A stretch of 64,000 nt of DNA. Origin: Lunularia cruciata. Its lineage: Eukaryota > Streptophyta > Marchantiopsida > Lunulariales > Lunulariaceae. The notes beneath the pieces are model-generated. The model made no database searches. It saw nothing but the letters and a program-made list of their open reading frames with translations, and had not been told where the DNA came from. The stretch spans positions 749,001-813,000 of the forward strand of contig OX419762.1 of the NCBI GenBank assembly GCA_948567375.1, in the 5' to 3' direction. Positions 47,413 to 59,198 of this stretch are shown here, one piece after another (the stretch's first letter is position 1; the number at the start of each line of letters is the position of its first letter). The translations under genes and the position numbers were made by a program.

Positions 47413-47707
47413 ATTTTGTTAAAAGATCAAAAGGGTTTGAAGACTTTGAAGGAATCCAACAACAAAGACAATTCTCTGCATCTATATTCCCATGCAACTG
47501 GCCTGACGAGTCGTCTTGTGCCAAAGACTTGCGCACATCAGTGTCCGGTTGATTGTGTTTCGCTAGTACACTGGCACTAGATAGAATTAATTGCCGTGCC
47601 ACAATTTAGTGAGCTTGCATATGTGCAACAAAAACAACAGAAATTTGCGCTTCTGGAAGTTATTCAAAGTTGAATAGGCCAGTTGATAAAGGTACATCAC
47701 ATTTATG

Positions 47708-50700
47708 AAAAAAGGCGACCGCGTAGGAAAAATGAAGGATGGGAAGACCCATCAAGCCGTACAAGGGAGAGACAAAAAAGGTAACATGGGGCTAATCCCC
47801 AATAGAGTCTGTATGAGAAATCTGCCCTACTGCACCTAAGATATCCGAGCTATGCAAGTCGTACTGTCTGCACACAACTGGAGCATCCGAAGAAACATCA
47901 CCTAATGTGATTGCTCTCCTATGGATTGCACCAGCCACTGCACTCTGTAGAGCAATGGATACACGCTGTCTAAAGTAAGCTACAAAGTATGAGAGTGAGA
48001 GTGGTACCCCCTGACGCCTAACATGATAAGCTCTCGCGCACTCCCTGACAAATGTGTCAAATGCCGTGTCCATCGCTCCATATAACTCCAAGGCTAGAGG
48101 AACAAAGAGGTGACCTCGCTGCATGCCCCTATACTTGGAGACCTTGCGACCTGCTACTGCACTCGCCGCCCATCCAGGGGGATGGGTAATCACTCCCTCC
48201 AAAACTGTATCCCGCGTAGGGTCCGTCACCACGACATCCACTACTATCACCTGATCATCTCGGACCAAGTATAAGTCTGCCTTGACACGTGTCATCTACA
48301 ACGCATACGAACGCTCCTTCCAAGCTAAGTATCCATTCTCTTGTGCCATAGCAAACACTATATCTCTAATGGCATCATGTGTAGCTATCCTTTGTCCTCC
48401 AAAAGAACACCGTGTCATGTGGACCGCCGCTGCATCTAGTGTAGAACCACACTCACAAGTGAGTAGTGAAGATGCAGATGGGTGGACCAAACCTAGGTGA
48501 AACCTCATCGCTGTAGAGAAAGTAGCCGGTGCGAGTCGGAAAGCCCTAATGCATGGTCGAGCTAGGATCCACAAGCCTGCACCGTTGCCGGAGCAAGAGC
48601 GTAGACATGCTCTAGTAGCATGAGGAATAGACAAGTCAACTAAGAGAGAATGTAGCGTATGCTCACACTGTCGCTCCATCAAGGAAGACTGTAGACCTCT
48701 AGTCCAATCTGACAATAGTGAAGCAAACGATGGCAAACCCTCTTGTGCTTGTGGGGATAGACTATCTCTTGTCTGCCGCAATAACCCCTGGAGAGAAAAG
48801 GATCCTCCCTCCACCTCTGTCACATAAGTCTCCAAAACCGGCCTATCAGCAACCACAAAACGAGAGGCAAGTAGGGGTGCCGAGAGAGCCCAACTACCCA
48901 AAAAAGCTATAGGTGCCATCTCCTCCATAGAAAGCAAGCCAACCCCACCACATGAGATCGGTAGAGCCGTCTGTCTACGTGCCAAATCCCCTATCACACA
49001 CTCAAAAGTCCCTGGTCCAATAATATCACCAAAGACTCCCATAATCCTCCTATCAAATGCTCTCAGACGTGATAGGAAGGACGGTGAGGGGGGAATTGTA
49101 TCGATGAGATAGAATGGTTGACGAGCAATACTGGAAGACAGTATACCAAATGTCACCTGCGGATCTCCTAGTAATGGAAGGTCATCCACATGGAGAACAT
49201 CCTCTGCAAGGGCAGCGTCCAAGAAGCGTGTGACAAAATCCTCCGATCCTACTGGCACTCCAAGAACACGAAGTCCCTCTTTGGATGTGATACACCCCTC
49301 TGGAAGCGAGGAGGGATACCTAAAGGGGACCATGCCCTACACTTTGACACCTTGACTCTCAAGCCTACTAGATGTAGCTTGGTAGTCAAGTAGTCAAAGG
49401 CCTGCCTAATCTGATCTACAGGGCCTACGATGTGTGTATCATCTGCCAAGGATGGAAATACACAACCTGGCATGGCCAAAGTAGTAGACAGGAGAGCTCT
49501 AAAGTGAGCCATGGCAAATAAGGGCCCCCCCCAAAGGATCTCCTTGATGTGTACCAACAGCTGACTCCAAGACGGTGACTCCCTCCTGTGAACCACCATG
49601 CTGGTAGTAAAGGGAAGCAGGAGAGCCATAAAAAGACCGCACAAAAGGAATGAGACTCGCCAAGGATCCACCAGCCTCCCTAAGCTCTCTAAAGATGGAT
49701 GTACGTGTGATGCTATTAAAAGCGTTCTCAACATCCACATGTAGGACGACCCACTCCGGATGGATATCTAGGAGTGCTCTAATGCCTAGAGATATAGCCT
49801 CACATCCTCCAGGTGTAGCTACTCCAAACTGATGTGGACTAAGATGCTGTCGAAAGTGAGAACGATGTTGAAGGACAATGGTACGACTGACCAAACGCAA
49901 AAAGATCTCTCCAATAACAATCGGTCTAATGCCTCCCAAGTCCTTCTCGATCGCGAGAAGTCGACTAGCACCTAAGACCCGACTAACAGACATAGGAATA
50001 TCTCCTCTCGCTACTACTGCAGCCACCTGAAACAACTCGATAAAACCACTAGAAGGATCATCTGCCTAGAAGCAATCTTTAAGGTGCTCATAAACCATCC
50101 CTAACAAGCCTCCTGAGGAAAGGCAAGGGGCAGTGCACAATGCTTGTGCAAATAGCGACCTATCAAGACATAAAGGCTGCTCAGGCTGATAATCTAAGAC
50201 CTCTAGTGGTAGTCTCTCTACTGCTATAGGATGCAATGAGCGTAGGGAAGAGATGGTCTCATCAGTAGAACTCGCTATAGACAAAGGGTGTAGCACTCAC
50301 GCTGCTCTACTAAACTCTCTCGCCTGACCCAATGTCCTACATCATCGTAATCGAGTGGAATCTGTGGTATCCTGTGTCGATGTCTGTCTCCTAAATCATG
50401 TAGCCCTAACAAACTCCTCCTGAAGGGCTGCACAATCCCCCGCTTGGAATTGATGAAATCTAGCTGCCACCTCTCTATGCCCCGCATCTCCCTCTCTAGC
50501 ATAACGAAGACACCATCGAGGGAGTAGGAGGAATAGGAACCACGCTAACTCGTCCAAGGGATCACGTGCCAAACGATCCAATGGTAGGCAAAAAGCCTGT
50601 CTAGCCTCATCATGGAGTGTGCGGGGTAGCCTATGGAATAGACGTGGACAGGGAAAACTAGTCTCAAATAACCCCAAAATGCAACCCGCCTGAGAAGCTA

Positions 50701-51432
50701 ACCACTCCCACGACTTGATCGGTATCCCTGGAACAATCAAAGAAGGTATAGAAGAAGCGTGCGTAATCCCAAGTGTCACTGCTGTCGATGTGGTCGCTCG
50801 TCTCACGTGGGCATCCCAAGTGGTCCAATCATAGTCCTTGTGCATCCTTCCCACATGGGTCTTTACTCCTTGCGAGGTAAAGCGTCGGTGACACACCGGG
50901 CATGGTGTATCCCGACCCGCTCTAGGCGACCTCACATGGGAAGGTGTAGCCATGGCTAGCACAAGAATAGTGACAGTAACACATGATACTCCTCTCCATA
51001 TCTCCCCATATCTGCAAAACCACAACCCCTTACATCCCAACTCCCATAAGAAAACAATCTCTCTAAACCCTAAAATCTATAAACTCTCATAACTTTCAAT
51101 TTCCATCTCCAAAATTTTCAAATTAAATTCCCATGGAACTTAATTATGAATGCCCAAAGATTAGAAATGAAAATTCACAACCCATCACTCTCAATGTATA
51201 ATGATCACTCTCAACCCTAAAAAAAAGCTAAAAAACTTCATAACTTTCTACTCCATTCTCCATAGTCTTCAATGTAGGTGCCAATGGAACCGAAATTGAA
51301 AAACGAAGAGAATCGTCTATTCACTCAAAGGCTACATGCTAGAGAGCACTCAGAATTTATCAAAATTGTCTCACGTCTCTCCCTCTCCTCTCCGGTCTCC
51401 ACACTCTCCCGCAGCTCCTCCCTACTGATCAT
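47708..51432 (-). mobile_element. LINE copy 2, full length, RLE-type non-LTR retrotransposon
   Basis: The minus strand contains a ~480-bp 5' UTR (50,954-51,432), one long ORF region (50,953-47,792) and a short 3' UTR with two hairpins ending GCGGTCGCC and a T-run. It matches copy 1 over its whole length, at roughly 90% identity in the parts I compared by eye. The 5' boundary is where it diverges from copy 1 beyond GAGCTGCGGGAG. No convincing target duplication was found. It lies head to head with copy 1. Confidence 0.92.
47792..50953 (-). pseudogene. LINE copy 2 ORF: zinc finger, RT, RLE endonuclease (inactivated)
   Basis: The start is taken at ATG 50,953 (GCCATGGCT), conserved in copies 1 and 2. 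Domains: C2H2 finger CPVCHRRFTSQGVKTHVGRMH with all four ligands; RT with RPIVIGE, FGVATPGGCEA, VDVENAFNS, QGDPLGG and LADDTHIVGP; knuckle C-x-C-x9-H-x3-C; RLE with ATHD, ADLYLV, VVDVVVT and KVSKY. It is broken by at least five stops (three TGA at 50,296-50,400, TAG at 50,068, and one between 48,295 and 48,296). Two compensating indels are an extra C in a C8 run at 49,525-49,532 and a deletion near 49,305. All the stops correspond to CAG, or to CAA where copy 1 probably mutated an ancestral CGA. Confidence 0.9.
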
Positions 51433-52399
51433 CACTGCTAGTGGCTATGATTCCACATGAAAAATCATAGCGGATTCATAACAGGACCTTTTTTTCCCTT
51501 CTCTGATTTCATAGCATCTTACACTCTTAACATATCGGAAGGTACCAGATCCAAATCTCAAACTGGAGCCAGGTGCTTCAAGGTACACCCTACTATTGGA
51601 CTAGTCATCAATGCACAAAGTTGATTGTTTCTTATGTGAATATCACCGTAAGCTGTAGAACATTTTGAAAGAACTCTATCTAATTGAGTTAGTTATTTTA
51701 ACCCTAGCTTTAAAATACGACTATTCATTTGAGGTATGTTGAGAAGTTTTGCTGACATCAGCACGTAAAAATAATTGAAGGGCAAGGTGAATTTACCAAA
51801 TAGTACTAATGCTTTTCGTTCATTAATTAAATCGAGTAAACTTATTTAACATTGACCTAATGACATGACTATTTATTAAAGAAAAAATCGAAATGAAAAT
51901 CAGAAATTCTACTTATTGCCGTTTGAATCGAGCAAATTTAGGTAACCATGATTAAATATCATAAATATTGAGATAAATTGAGGAGGTCTGAAAGAATAAT
52001 CAGGTAACATAATAATGGCATCCAATGAGGGAATACATGAGAATAATGACACTAAACATAACAATCTTCATCTCACGGAGATTCAACTTCAGGTCCAAAC
52101 GGAATTTCACGTCAAGGAGTAAGTTAACTATTAAAACAATGTAATATAAATACCTTGACAATGAAATGGTAAAATTGCATAAATAAATGCTCATACGATA
52201 AAAAAAATAAAAAATAAAAAATTTCCTCTACTTTCTTAAATTATTATTTCCCCTAATTGTTACTTGTTGAGTTACTTCCTAGCACTACAAATAGAGACAG
52301 TCGATTGTATTTCACTTTTTTTAACAAAATGGAATGTTTGAACACTTTGGAATTCTGACTCCTGCAATTATTAACAGTCATATATTTTTTATTTCAGAA
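51433..52399. other. AT-rich DNA, no gene recognised
   Basis: Low GC with poly-A and poly-T runs. The stretch 52,205-52,290 (CCTCTACTTTCTT, TAATTGTTACTTGTTGAGTT) weakly resembles 34,515-34,590, which also lies upstream of a LINE copy. The similarity is AT-rich and may be fortuitous. Confidence 0.4.
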
Positions 52400-52660
52400 A
52401 GAAAATGTGACCACGAGGAACACACGAAGGATGGGAAGACCCATCCAGCCAAACACGGGAGAGACAAAAGAGGTGAAATAGTGCTAGGCTCCAACATTAT
52501 CGACATGAGAAATCTGTACTCTCGTCCTTAGAATATCTGAGCTATGCCTGAGCTATGCAAATTGTAAGGTCTACAAACTAATTAAGCAAGTGAAGAAGTA
52601 TCCTCTAGAATAATTGCTCGCGTATGGATTGTACCTAGAGTCATTACTCTCCTATGAATC
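52400..52660 (-). mobile_element. LINE 3'-end fragment
   Basis: The minus strand shows the tail (GATGGGAAGACCCATC, GGTGAAATAGTGCTAGGCTCC) and the last ORF codons (AGAATATCTGAGCTATGC), continuing into the end of the RLE region (TTGCTCGCGTATGGATTGTACC). A small internal duplication of TGAGCTATGC is present. Confidence 0.8.
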
Positions 52661-54360
52661 TTTTATTTGAGATAGAAAAGGACAGTTCGCTCCTCACTAG
52701 AGCTGAGGTCTTTTAACACATTTAGGATCCTCGATACTATTTCTCTCTTGAACCAAGAATATTGTGTTAGAAGTATGGTACCCTGACCACTGTTCTTGTG
52801 ATTCTAGTAACATTGAACATTTGGATGATCGAATTGTTCTACTTGCTCCATTTAAAACCGAAAGTCAATTACATTTTTCACCAGCTTTTGCTTCGTCAAC
52901 GTACATGCAGTGCGTGCAATGTCTTGTATTTCTGAATAATATTCCTTTTGCAAGTCAATGTGTTCGGATCGTCACAGTTTATCACCTAGCTCAGATTGTG
53001 TCAATGCTGCAATGCGATCGCCCAGATTGCTACATATTTACTTTCCAAACAGCCTCGAGTTTGAATCGAATGCCGAGGTTCAAAACCAACCCCCACCTGG
53101 AAAGATCGCCCCTGGCAAGATCAACTTAAAACCTTTAAAATTTTGATTCCTCCATCGGTTCAGACCTGTTTCATCCTCTTCAAAGAGGGATAATAATGTC
53201 CCAAATGGCAGTTATAGTACTTTGCAGATGGTTCTAGTTTATAAGCGGTATAAGCCTCCCTCCATGCAGAGATCATGTCGTCACGAAAGATCTAACCGGG
53301 AGTTTAGACCATAAGCGTCTTAGTATGCGTGTCTTACTTAGCTTTGACAGTATCTTGTTGAGGTTACAACTTAGGATTTTAGTTTTCCTAGGAATGCATT
53401 TATTTAGGTTATAGAATTCAATAAAAAAAGGTTTTCTATTGATTTAAATAACAATAACTGGAAATTTAGTTTACTTGTTAAAGTCCATATTGTAAGGCAT
53501 ATTCAGCTATTGATTTAAAATAACAATAACTGAAGGTTATTTTATTTGTTAAAGTCCATATTGTCAAGTATATTCCATCATACACTGTATGATGATCACT
53601 TGTAAATAGTCTACTCAACAAACAATCACGCTTCCATGTTGTAATATAATCTCTTTCGTAGAACACGCGTTCAAACGGAAAAGAATCAGCCTAAAGTAGG
53701 TAGAGTCATATGTAGAAAAGAAATAGCAATGAAAAATAAATTTATACCAAAGAGATATCAACTATTTGAATTTGATAATGGAATTTAAATAGGTTAAACA
53801 CGTACATGCAGAGCCTCTCATTTTCCGCTGGATGCGATTGAAAGGAACACTAGGTACTCACCAGTAGATTGATTACTAATATCCAAGTCAAGTTTTATGG
53901 TAACAGAAGATTTTCTGAGAAACTTCTTCGTCTCCGATATACGCTGCAGTGGACGAAACCAGATAAAGTTATAAGATTCATGTGTCGTTCTCGAAGCAAA
54001 ATATTGATGTCATCTTGATATTATCTCAAAGACCAGGACCATGGAAACCATATATATATAATTGATTAATTGGTTTCAGGCGTGGTTCGTCCTTAGCGCC
54101 ACACGACATCTGATCCAGAGCCGCTGCAAGAAATACGAAATTCGATGTAGAGCTGGAAGTCTTTTTGCCATAAGTTTAGACGGACGAAGTATTTTAAATT
54201 CTACAAGGGTATCCTCTCTTGTTTTTCATCAATTTTCACAGGTAGAAACTAGAAATTTATTGCAAATGTCGCAAATTTCATACAAACTTGCTATTTATCC
54301 CTTTTCACAAACAAGAACTAAACCTTTGTTGCAAATACTATAAATTGTATTCAATTGTAT
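52661..54360. other. DNA without a recognised gene
   Basis: The 121-codon frame at 52,764-53,129 and the 93-codon frame at 54,062-54,343 lack any motif that I recognise. A 71-bp tandem duplication lies inside. Confidence 0.45.
53436..53578. repeat. 71-bp tandem duplication
   Basis: CTATTGATTTAAA(A)TAACAATAACTG and the following AAAGTCCATATTGT occur at 53,436 and 53,507. The units differ at several positions. Confidence 0.85.
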
Positions 54361-56100
54361 TCAACTCTTAGGGTTGGGGCTGGAACTTCTTCTTTTTTTC
54401 TTTTGTACATAGGACACAGGGGCAGTTAATATATATATCACGAACCAAAAATATATTTTTATATATTTTTTCATGATCCCACTCTGGCTGCATCCAACAA
54501 TACAATAGATCTCCTCCAAGAATGGACCTGATGTGTATGCGCTACCACTTGTGTACAAGAATCACCCATCAAAGAGATGTTCTCCAAAATGTAGGCTAGA
54601 GAAATAGATTGATGAACCTAGAGATGTTGTAGTATATATAATATCTCCCAAAACACACCAAAATGGAGATATTGTAAACCCTAACCTTGACCAGCATGGG
54701 TATGTCCTTGACATGGCATCTTGAAATCACCAAATGAAGGGGACCATATCTTTCCAAATCCTCTACCCCTAAAAAGGAAATGTGTGCTAAAAGGATCTTT
54801 CGATAACCCCTAACTACTAACATTGGTAATAACTCAAGGATTGATAGGCCAAGTGTGCCACATGATATAGAAAATTTTGCTTAGCAATCTCATAGCTCTC
54901 CACATACAAGTAACTATATGCATATATCTACCTATGGTGTCGTAGCTAGTCTAGTGCTAATCCCACCAAATAGCTCCAACTTACATAATCCCTCCACTAG
55001 ATATTGCCAAGCAATGCACTATGGTATCCAAAGTTGACAAGGTAATAGAATCCAGAGGCCCATCCTCACATTGATCTCCTGGTGATACAAAGGCTACACT
55101 CCAAGCCTGTCGCACCAACCGATATGCATATTACTGCAATGTTTCCTTAGAACTCCATAATGGAACATCCAAGGTGGATAGAACAATCCCAATTATACTC
55201 CGAATCTAAGTGATCTCCTTTGGTATTATGGTATTATCCACATGGGTGTTCTTCTCTAATAAGTCACCAAGCCAAGTAACAAAACCATTGAAAGCTGGAA
55301 CTAATATTATGGTCCCTAGTTGTAGTGAGCTAAGACTACCATTACTAAAGTTTATTGGTAGGCAACATACCCATCCCTCACCTAACTGCCAACTTGGCCT
55401 ATAGGAAGTTGTCTCCTTCCAATAGTCAATATTCAAACCCATGGAGTATAACACTACTCCACTAACTAGCACATGATATGACTCTCCTACTCTCAAAAGA
55501 GCTATCAATTAGCTAGATCTAGACAATGAGCTCCCCATATGTAATGTACTATGTAGAACCACCCCTTAGAGATGTCTGGATTTGAAATGGACATCTCTCC
55601 ACATCAATCTTTTGCAGCTCAAGATCAATAATTAAAGCCTTCTCCAACATAAAGGACTACGTACCAAAGTCCAATAAGACCCTTTATGGTGTATAGACCT
55701 TCCTTGAAAGTCCCACCAAATAGAAATCCCATTATGGTTGTCCAATAGGACAACTCCAAGTGTGAACCAAGCTTGCTCAAAGGCATGTTTATTTTGTAAC
55801 TCCTCCAACCTAGTTCTTGTTGCCTACCAGAAACCAATGTTCATTGAGTGGATCTCATGCTCCTCAACCAATTCAGCTCCACTATCAACCACCTTTGCTC
55901 TAGAAGCAAGAACCACATCATCCCTACTCTCACAAAGTGAGCCAACCAACCAAAACACTAAAGTTTGGTCAACTCTCAATGTAAACATGTCATAAGTTGA
56001 GAACAAAGGAAAACATATAATCAATTGAGCAACTCCAAACATCATGCTAAACTCAATCTATGAAGTAGTAAGTGGTTGACTAGCATCTAGTCCATCATGC
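54361..56100 (-). pseudogene. Unrecognised coding-like minus-strand region, probably retroelement-derived
   Basis: Moderate-length minus-strand frames follow one another in changing frames (56,045-55,824, 55,837-55,625, 55,508-55,206, 54,823-54,596, 54,558-54,361). They read like one decayed polypeptide rich in W, G and aromatic residues (for example WWDFQGRSIHHKG and WVCCLPINFSNGSL). I do not recognise the family. It lies downstream of a gag-type zinc-knuckle region on the same strand, so it may belong to the same element, but no protease, RT or integrase motif was found. Confidence 0.35.
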
Positions 56101-56559
56101 ACTCTATCACCACCTACCACACCTACATTAAGACATTTAGGAGCCATGAATGTCATCTTGTAGTGCCTCAAAGAGTATGAAAGATTGGGGAAGTCTGACC
56201 TATCTACAAGCCTATATTCTCTATAGGTCCAATTCTATTGATGATACTCTAGGCTCTAGAGCATGTACTACACTCCTAGTCATTGTGGCAGATGCATCTA
56301 CTTGTGCTACTCCTCACATCAAGTCCAAGACATCTCTATCACTAGCATAAGAGGTGGAAGCCTCAACACCCAAATTTGACCTCCTTTGAGCTATGGCCAT
56401 GCTAGCCAATCTCTACTCCAACTACTCAATCCAAGTAGCCATGGCTATATCAAAAGCAAAGGCAAGTACTAAACTCCTACCCGATGTGGATCCTCTACCA
56501 CCACCTCTTCTTCATGACCCGGAGCTCCTCTACCATCTACCATAGCAGCCCTACCACTC

Positions 56560-56900
56560 TATAACTCCGATTGAAGGTCAAAGCATTGATCACTACTTTG
56601 ACCAAATTTGTGGCAATGATCACATTGTCTTTGTGTTGGCTATGATGTACCCATGGTATCATGTTTATTGCCTTGAGTACACTCTCTCTTGTGGTGAGGT
56701 ACATCACAAGTCCAACAAGCAATACCACCACTCTCTAGTTGATGTTGACCCAAAAATGAACTTAAGGTCTAATTGCACTAGGCCCTCTATTTGCTCCATA
56801 AGATCTGTGATGACCACTATGCCCTTGGAAACCAACACAATGTGATTGAAGGTTTTCTTCTTGCCAATTCAAACCCTCTCCAAATCTGACCAACCTTCAC
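56560..56900 (-). pseudogene. Retroelement gag remnant with zinc-knuckle motifs
   Basis: The minus strand encodes NWQEENLQSHCVGFQG (about 56,830-56,875), then a CCHC-like CWTCDVPHHKREC (about 56,680-56,720) and CDHCHKFGQSSDQCFDL (about 56,575-56,625). In the second knuckle the usual His is Gln. Tandem knuckles after a basic, Gly-rich stretch are typical of LTR-retrotransposon gag. The frames are interrupted. No LTRs were identified around it. Confidence 0.6.
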
Positions 56901-58390
56901 CAACTCGAGCACTAGCTAGGGCAATTTGGGCAACCTCCAAATATGGCCAACCTCCACCAACTTGACCTCCAAATCTAGAAAACCTTTGCCAATTTGACCC
57001 ACCTCCTCTACACTTGGCTAAGAACCAAATTCTTTGCTAACGATCAACTCAGCCAAATTGAGAAAATGGGATCTCCAAATCACTAATTCAAGGGGATGGG
57101 CTCCCAAATCCACATCCAATTTTGATTTTTAAGTTCAATTCACAACACCAGTGCCTTTGACTTCACTCCCTTGCACTCAAATTGACATCCTCTAACTTGA
57201 AATTAACCTCAATTCTAAGAAATTTGGGCAATGCTTTTGCACATTGGTTTCCCTATTACCAGACCTACATCAACTCAAACAAGGCTTTTTGATATAATTA
57301 CTTTCAAGGAAATCTAAAACCATGATCAAATATACAAACAATCCACTAGGCTTGGAGATACAACCAATGCATTCATTTCTTGCACTCAATTTCCCCTTGA
57401 CTCTCACTTCTATGATGTAATCAGGTTCACTCTTCCACTCTAATCATACTCAAATTGGATCTGAATTTGAACCTCCACTCAACACTTTGCAAAAAATCGG
57501 GTGTTGATTACAATCAAGCAATACCCACTCTAGCTAAGAGACTCCAAGTGATGTTCACCGGACTTTGTCCACCATAGTTAGTAACTCAAAAGCTCGGCAT
57601 CAAAGAAGTGAGCTCTTTGGAGTTGCACTTTGAAAGCATATCCCTCTATTTAACTTCTAAGTCTCTAGCCCTATTGGCACCATTGATGGCACATCTAACC
57701 ATGCAAACAATGCAAGTGATGGTGGGTCCCACCACATGATCAATAGACCTAATATGAAATGTGACCCTTATTAAGTAGTCCATGAGCGACTACAAAAATA
57801 ACTATGATTACCAACACTACAACTCCAATGTTTCAGCAAATTAGCTTTGGCACTATAAATATCATGACAACTTCCGATTCTAAACTTGAAACTTAAATGA
57901 CATCTTAGTGCATAAAGATATATTCAGAGGTGACGTTAAATATTTAATCTTTAAATAAAATCTTTAAATCTTTAAATAAACTCTTTAAACTTGAACACAC
58001 CAGCATGTATTCTAATTCACTCAAACGCATCATGTTTGTAGACAAATTGACTTCAAGTATATTGAATGCCAATTTATATGCATTTAGTGTCGTTGCAAGA
58101 GGTATGGTTTGAAAGCAATGAGATATGATGGGATATATATTGAATGTAACATACTAGTCCTCATTGGTTCACCTTTGCTCTCGGGTCTAAAATAACAGAG
58201 TTATAAGGCAAATCGAGCCATATAAAGGCTGGTTTGAGAGAGACATATTCTTAGAGCTCAAACAAATAATCATTTGTGATTTGTCATATATTCCGTCACC
58301 AAGTCCATTATGACATTACAAAAACGCCTGCCAACACCGACTTATTGTTTCCTTAGATAAACTGCTGTTTGACAATCAGCTCAAATCGGT
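56901..58390. other. DNA without a recognised gene
   Basis: Repeated short motifs such as CAACCTCCA, CCAACTTGACC and CCAAATC occur at 56,880-57,010. This could be the upstream part of the gag region on the minus strand. An AT-rich run of TTTAAAT(C/A) repeats lies at 57,937-57,990. No exon was recognised. Confidence 0.4.
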
Positions 58391-58666
58391 TTATAAATAA
58401 GTCAGTTTTGAGATGCTAGTGGGATTGTGTAATTGAAAGTTTTTGATGAGGTTAAGAGTTGCTTGATCAAGTAAGGACGAACTTGCTTTAATAGTTTTCT
58501 TTTCATTCTCTTCAATATACTTTTTCATCCCTTCAATATCATGTTTCTCCTTAGAGTTCTGATAGATTTTCTCACTAAATATTTTGCCCTGAGGTTCTTT
58601 TACCCTATTGCCTTTACAATTCCACTTCTCCGCATAGTGTTCATAGTTATGTTTCTGCGTTGTCAT
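58391..58666 (-). CDS. Unrecognised Lys-rich ORF or exon next to the LINE insertion
   Basis: A 91-codon frame, open for a further 15 codons upstream of its first ATG (to a TAA at 58,715-58,717), encodes a hydrophilic protein rich in Lys, Glu and Asn (KHDIEGMKKYIEENEKK, LDQATLNLIKNF). The composition looks more like a real protein than most frames here. I recognise no family. LINE copy 1 is inserted only ~50 bp upstream on this strand, so if this is an exon, the LINE sits in the adjoining intron or splits the gene. It may equally be a chance frame or a retroelement piece. Confidence 0.3.
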   Translation of the reverse strand: MTTQKHNYEHYAEKWNCKGNRVKEPQGKIFSEKIYQNSKEKHDIEGMKKYIEENEKKTIKASSSLLDQATLNLIKNFQLHNPTSISKLTYL

Positions 58667-58723
58667 CCTTTTAGCGGGCTTTTTGATTCTATCATCTGGG
58701 ATAGCCTTAAATACTTAATGTCT

Positions 58724-59198
58724 CTATTGCGGGGGGAGCTGCGGGAGAGTGTGGAGACGGGAGAGGAGAGGGAGAGACGTGAGACAATTATGATAATTTT
58801 TTAGTGCTCTCTAGCATTTAGCATTTGAGTGAATAGTCCATTCTGTTCATTTTTCAATTTCTGTTCCATTGGTACCTAGATTGAAGACTATGGAGAATGG
58901 AGTAGAAAGTTACAAAGATTTTTAGCTTTTTTAGGGTTGAGAGAGTGATCATTATACATTGAGAGTGATGGGTTGGGAATTTTTATTTCTAATCTCTTGG
59001 TTTTCATGATTAAGTTCCATGTGAATTTAATTTTAAAATTTTGGAGATGTAAATTGAAAGTTATGAGAGTTTATAGATTTTAGGGTTTGGAGAGATTGTT
59101 GTCTTATGTGAGTTGGGATGTGAGGGTTGTGGTTTTGCAGATATGGGGAGACATGGAAAGTAGTATCATGTGTTACTATCATTATTCTTGTGCTAGCC
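58724..59198 (+). other. 5' UTR of LINE copy 1
   Basis: It begins CTATTGCGGGGGGAGCTGCGGG, continues with a purine-rich stretch (GGAGACGGGAGAGGAGAGGG) and leads to the ATG at 59,199. Copy 2 has the same sequence inverted from 51,432. Earlier in-frame TTG/GTG codons extend the open frame to 59,127, but GCCATGGCT at 59,196-59,204 is the best start. Confidence 0.75.

Noticed and set aside
50759-50959. Plus-strand frame opposite the LINE zinc finger
   Set aside because: It is an antisense shadow of the conserved LINE N-terminus.
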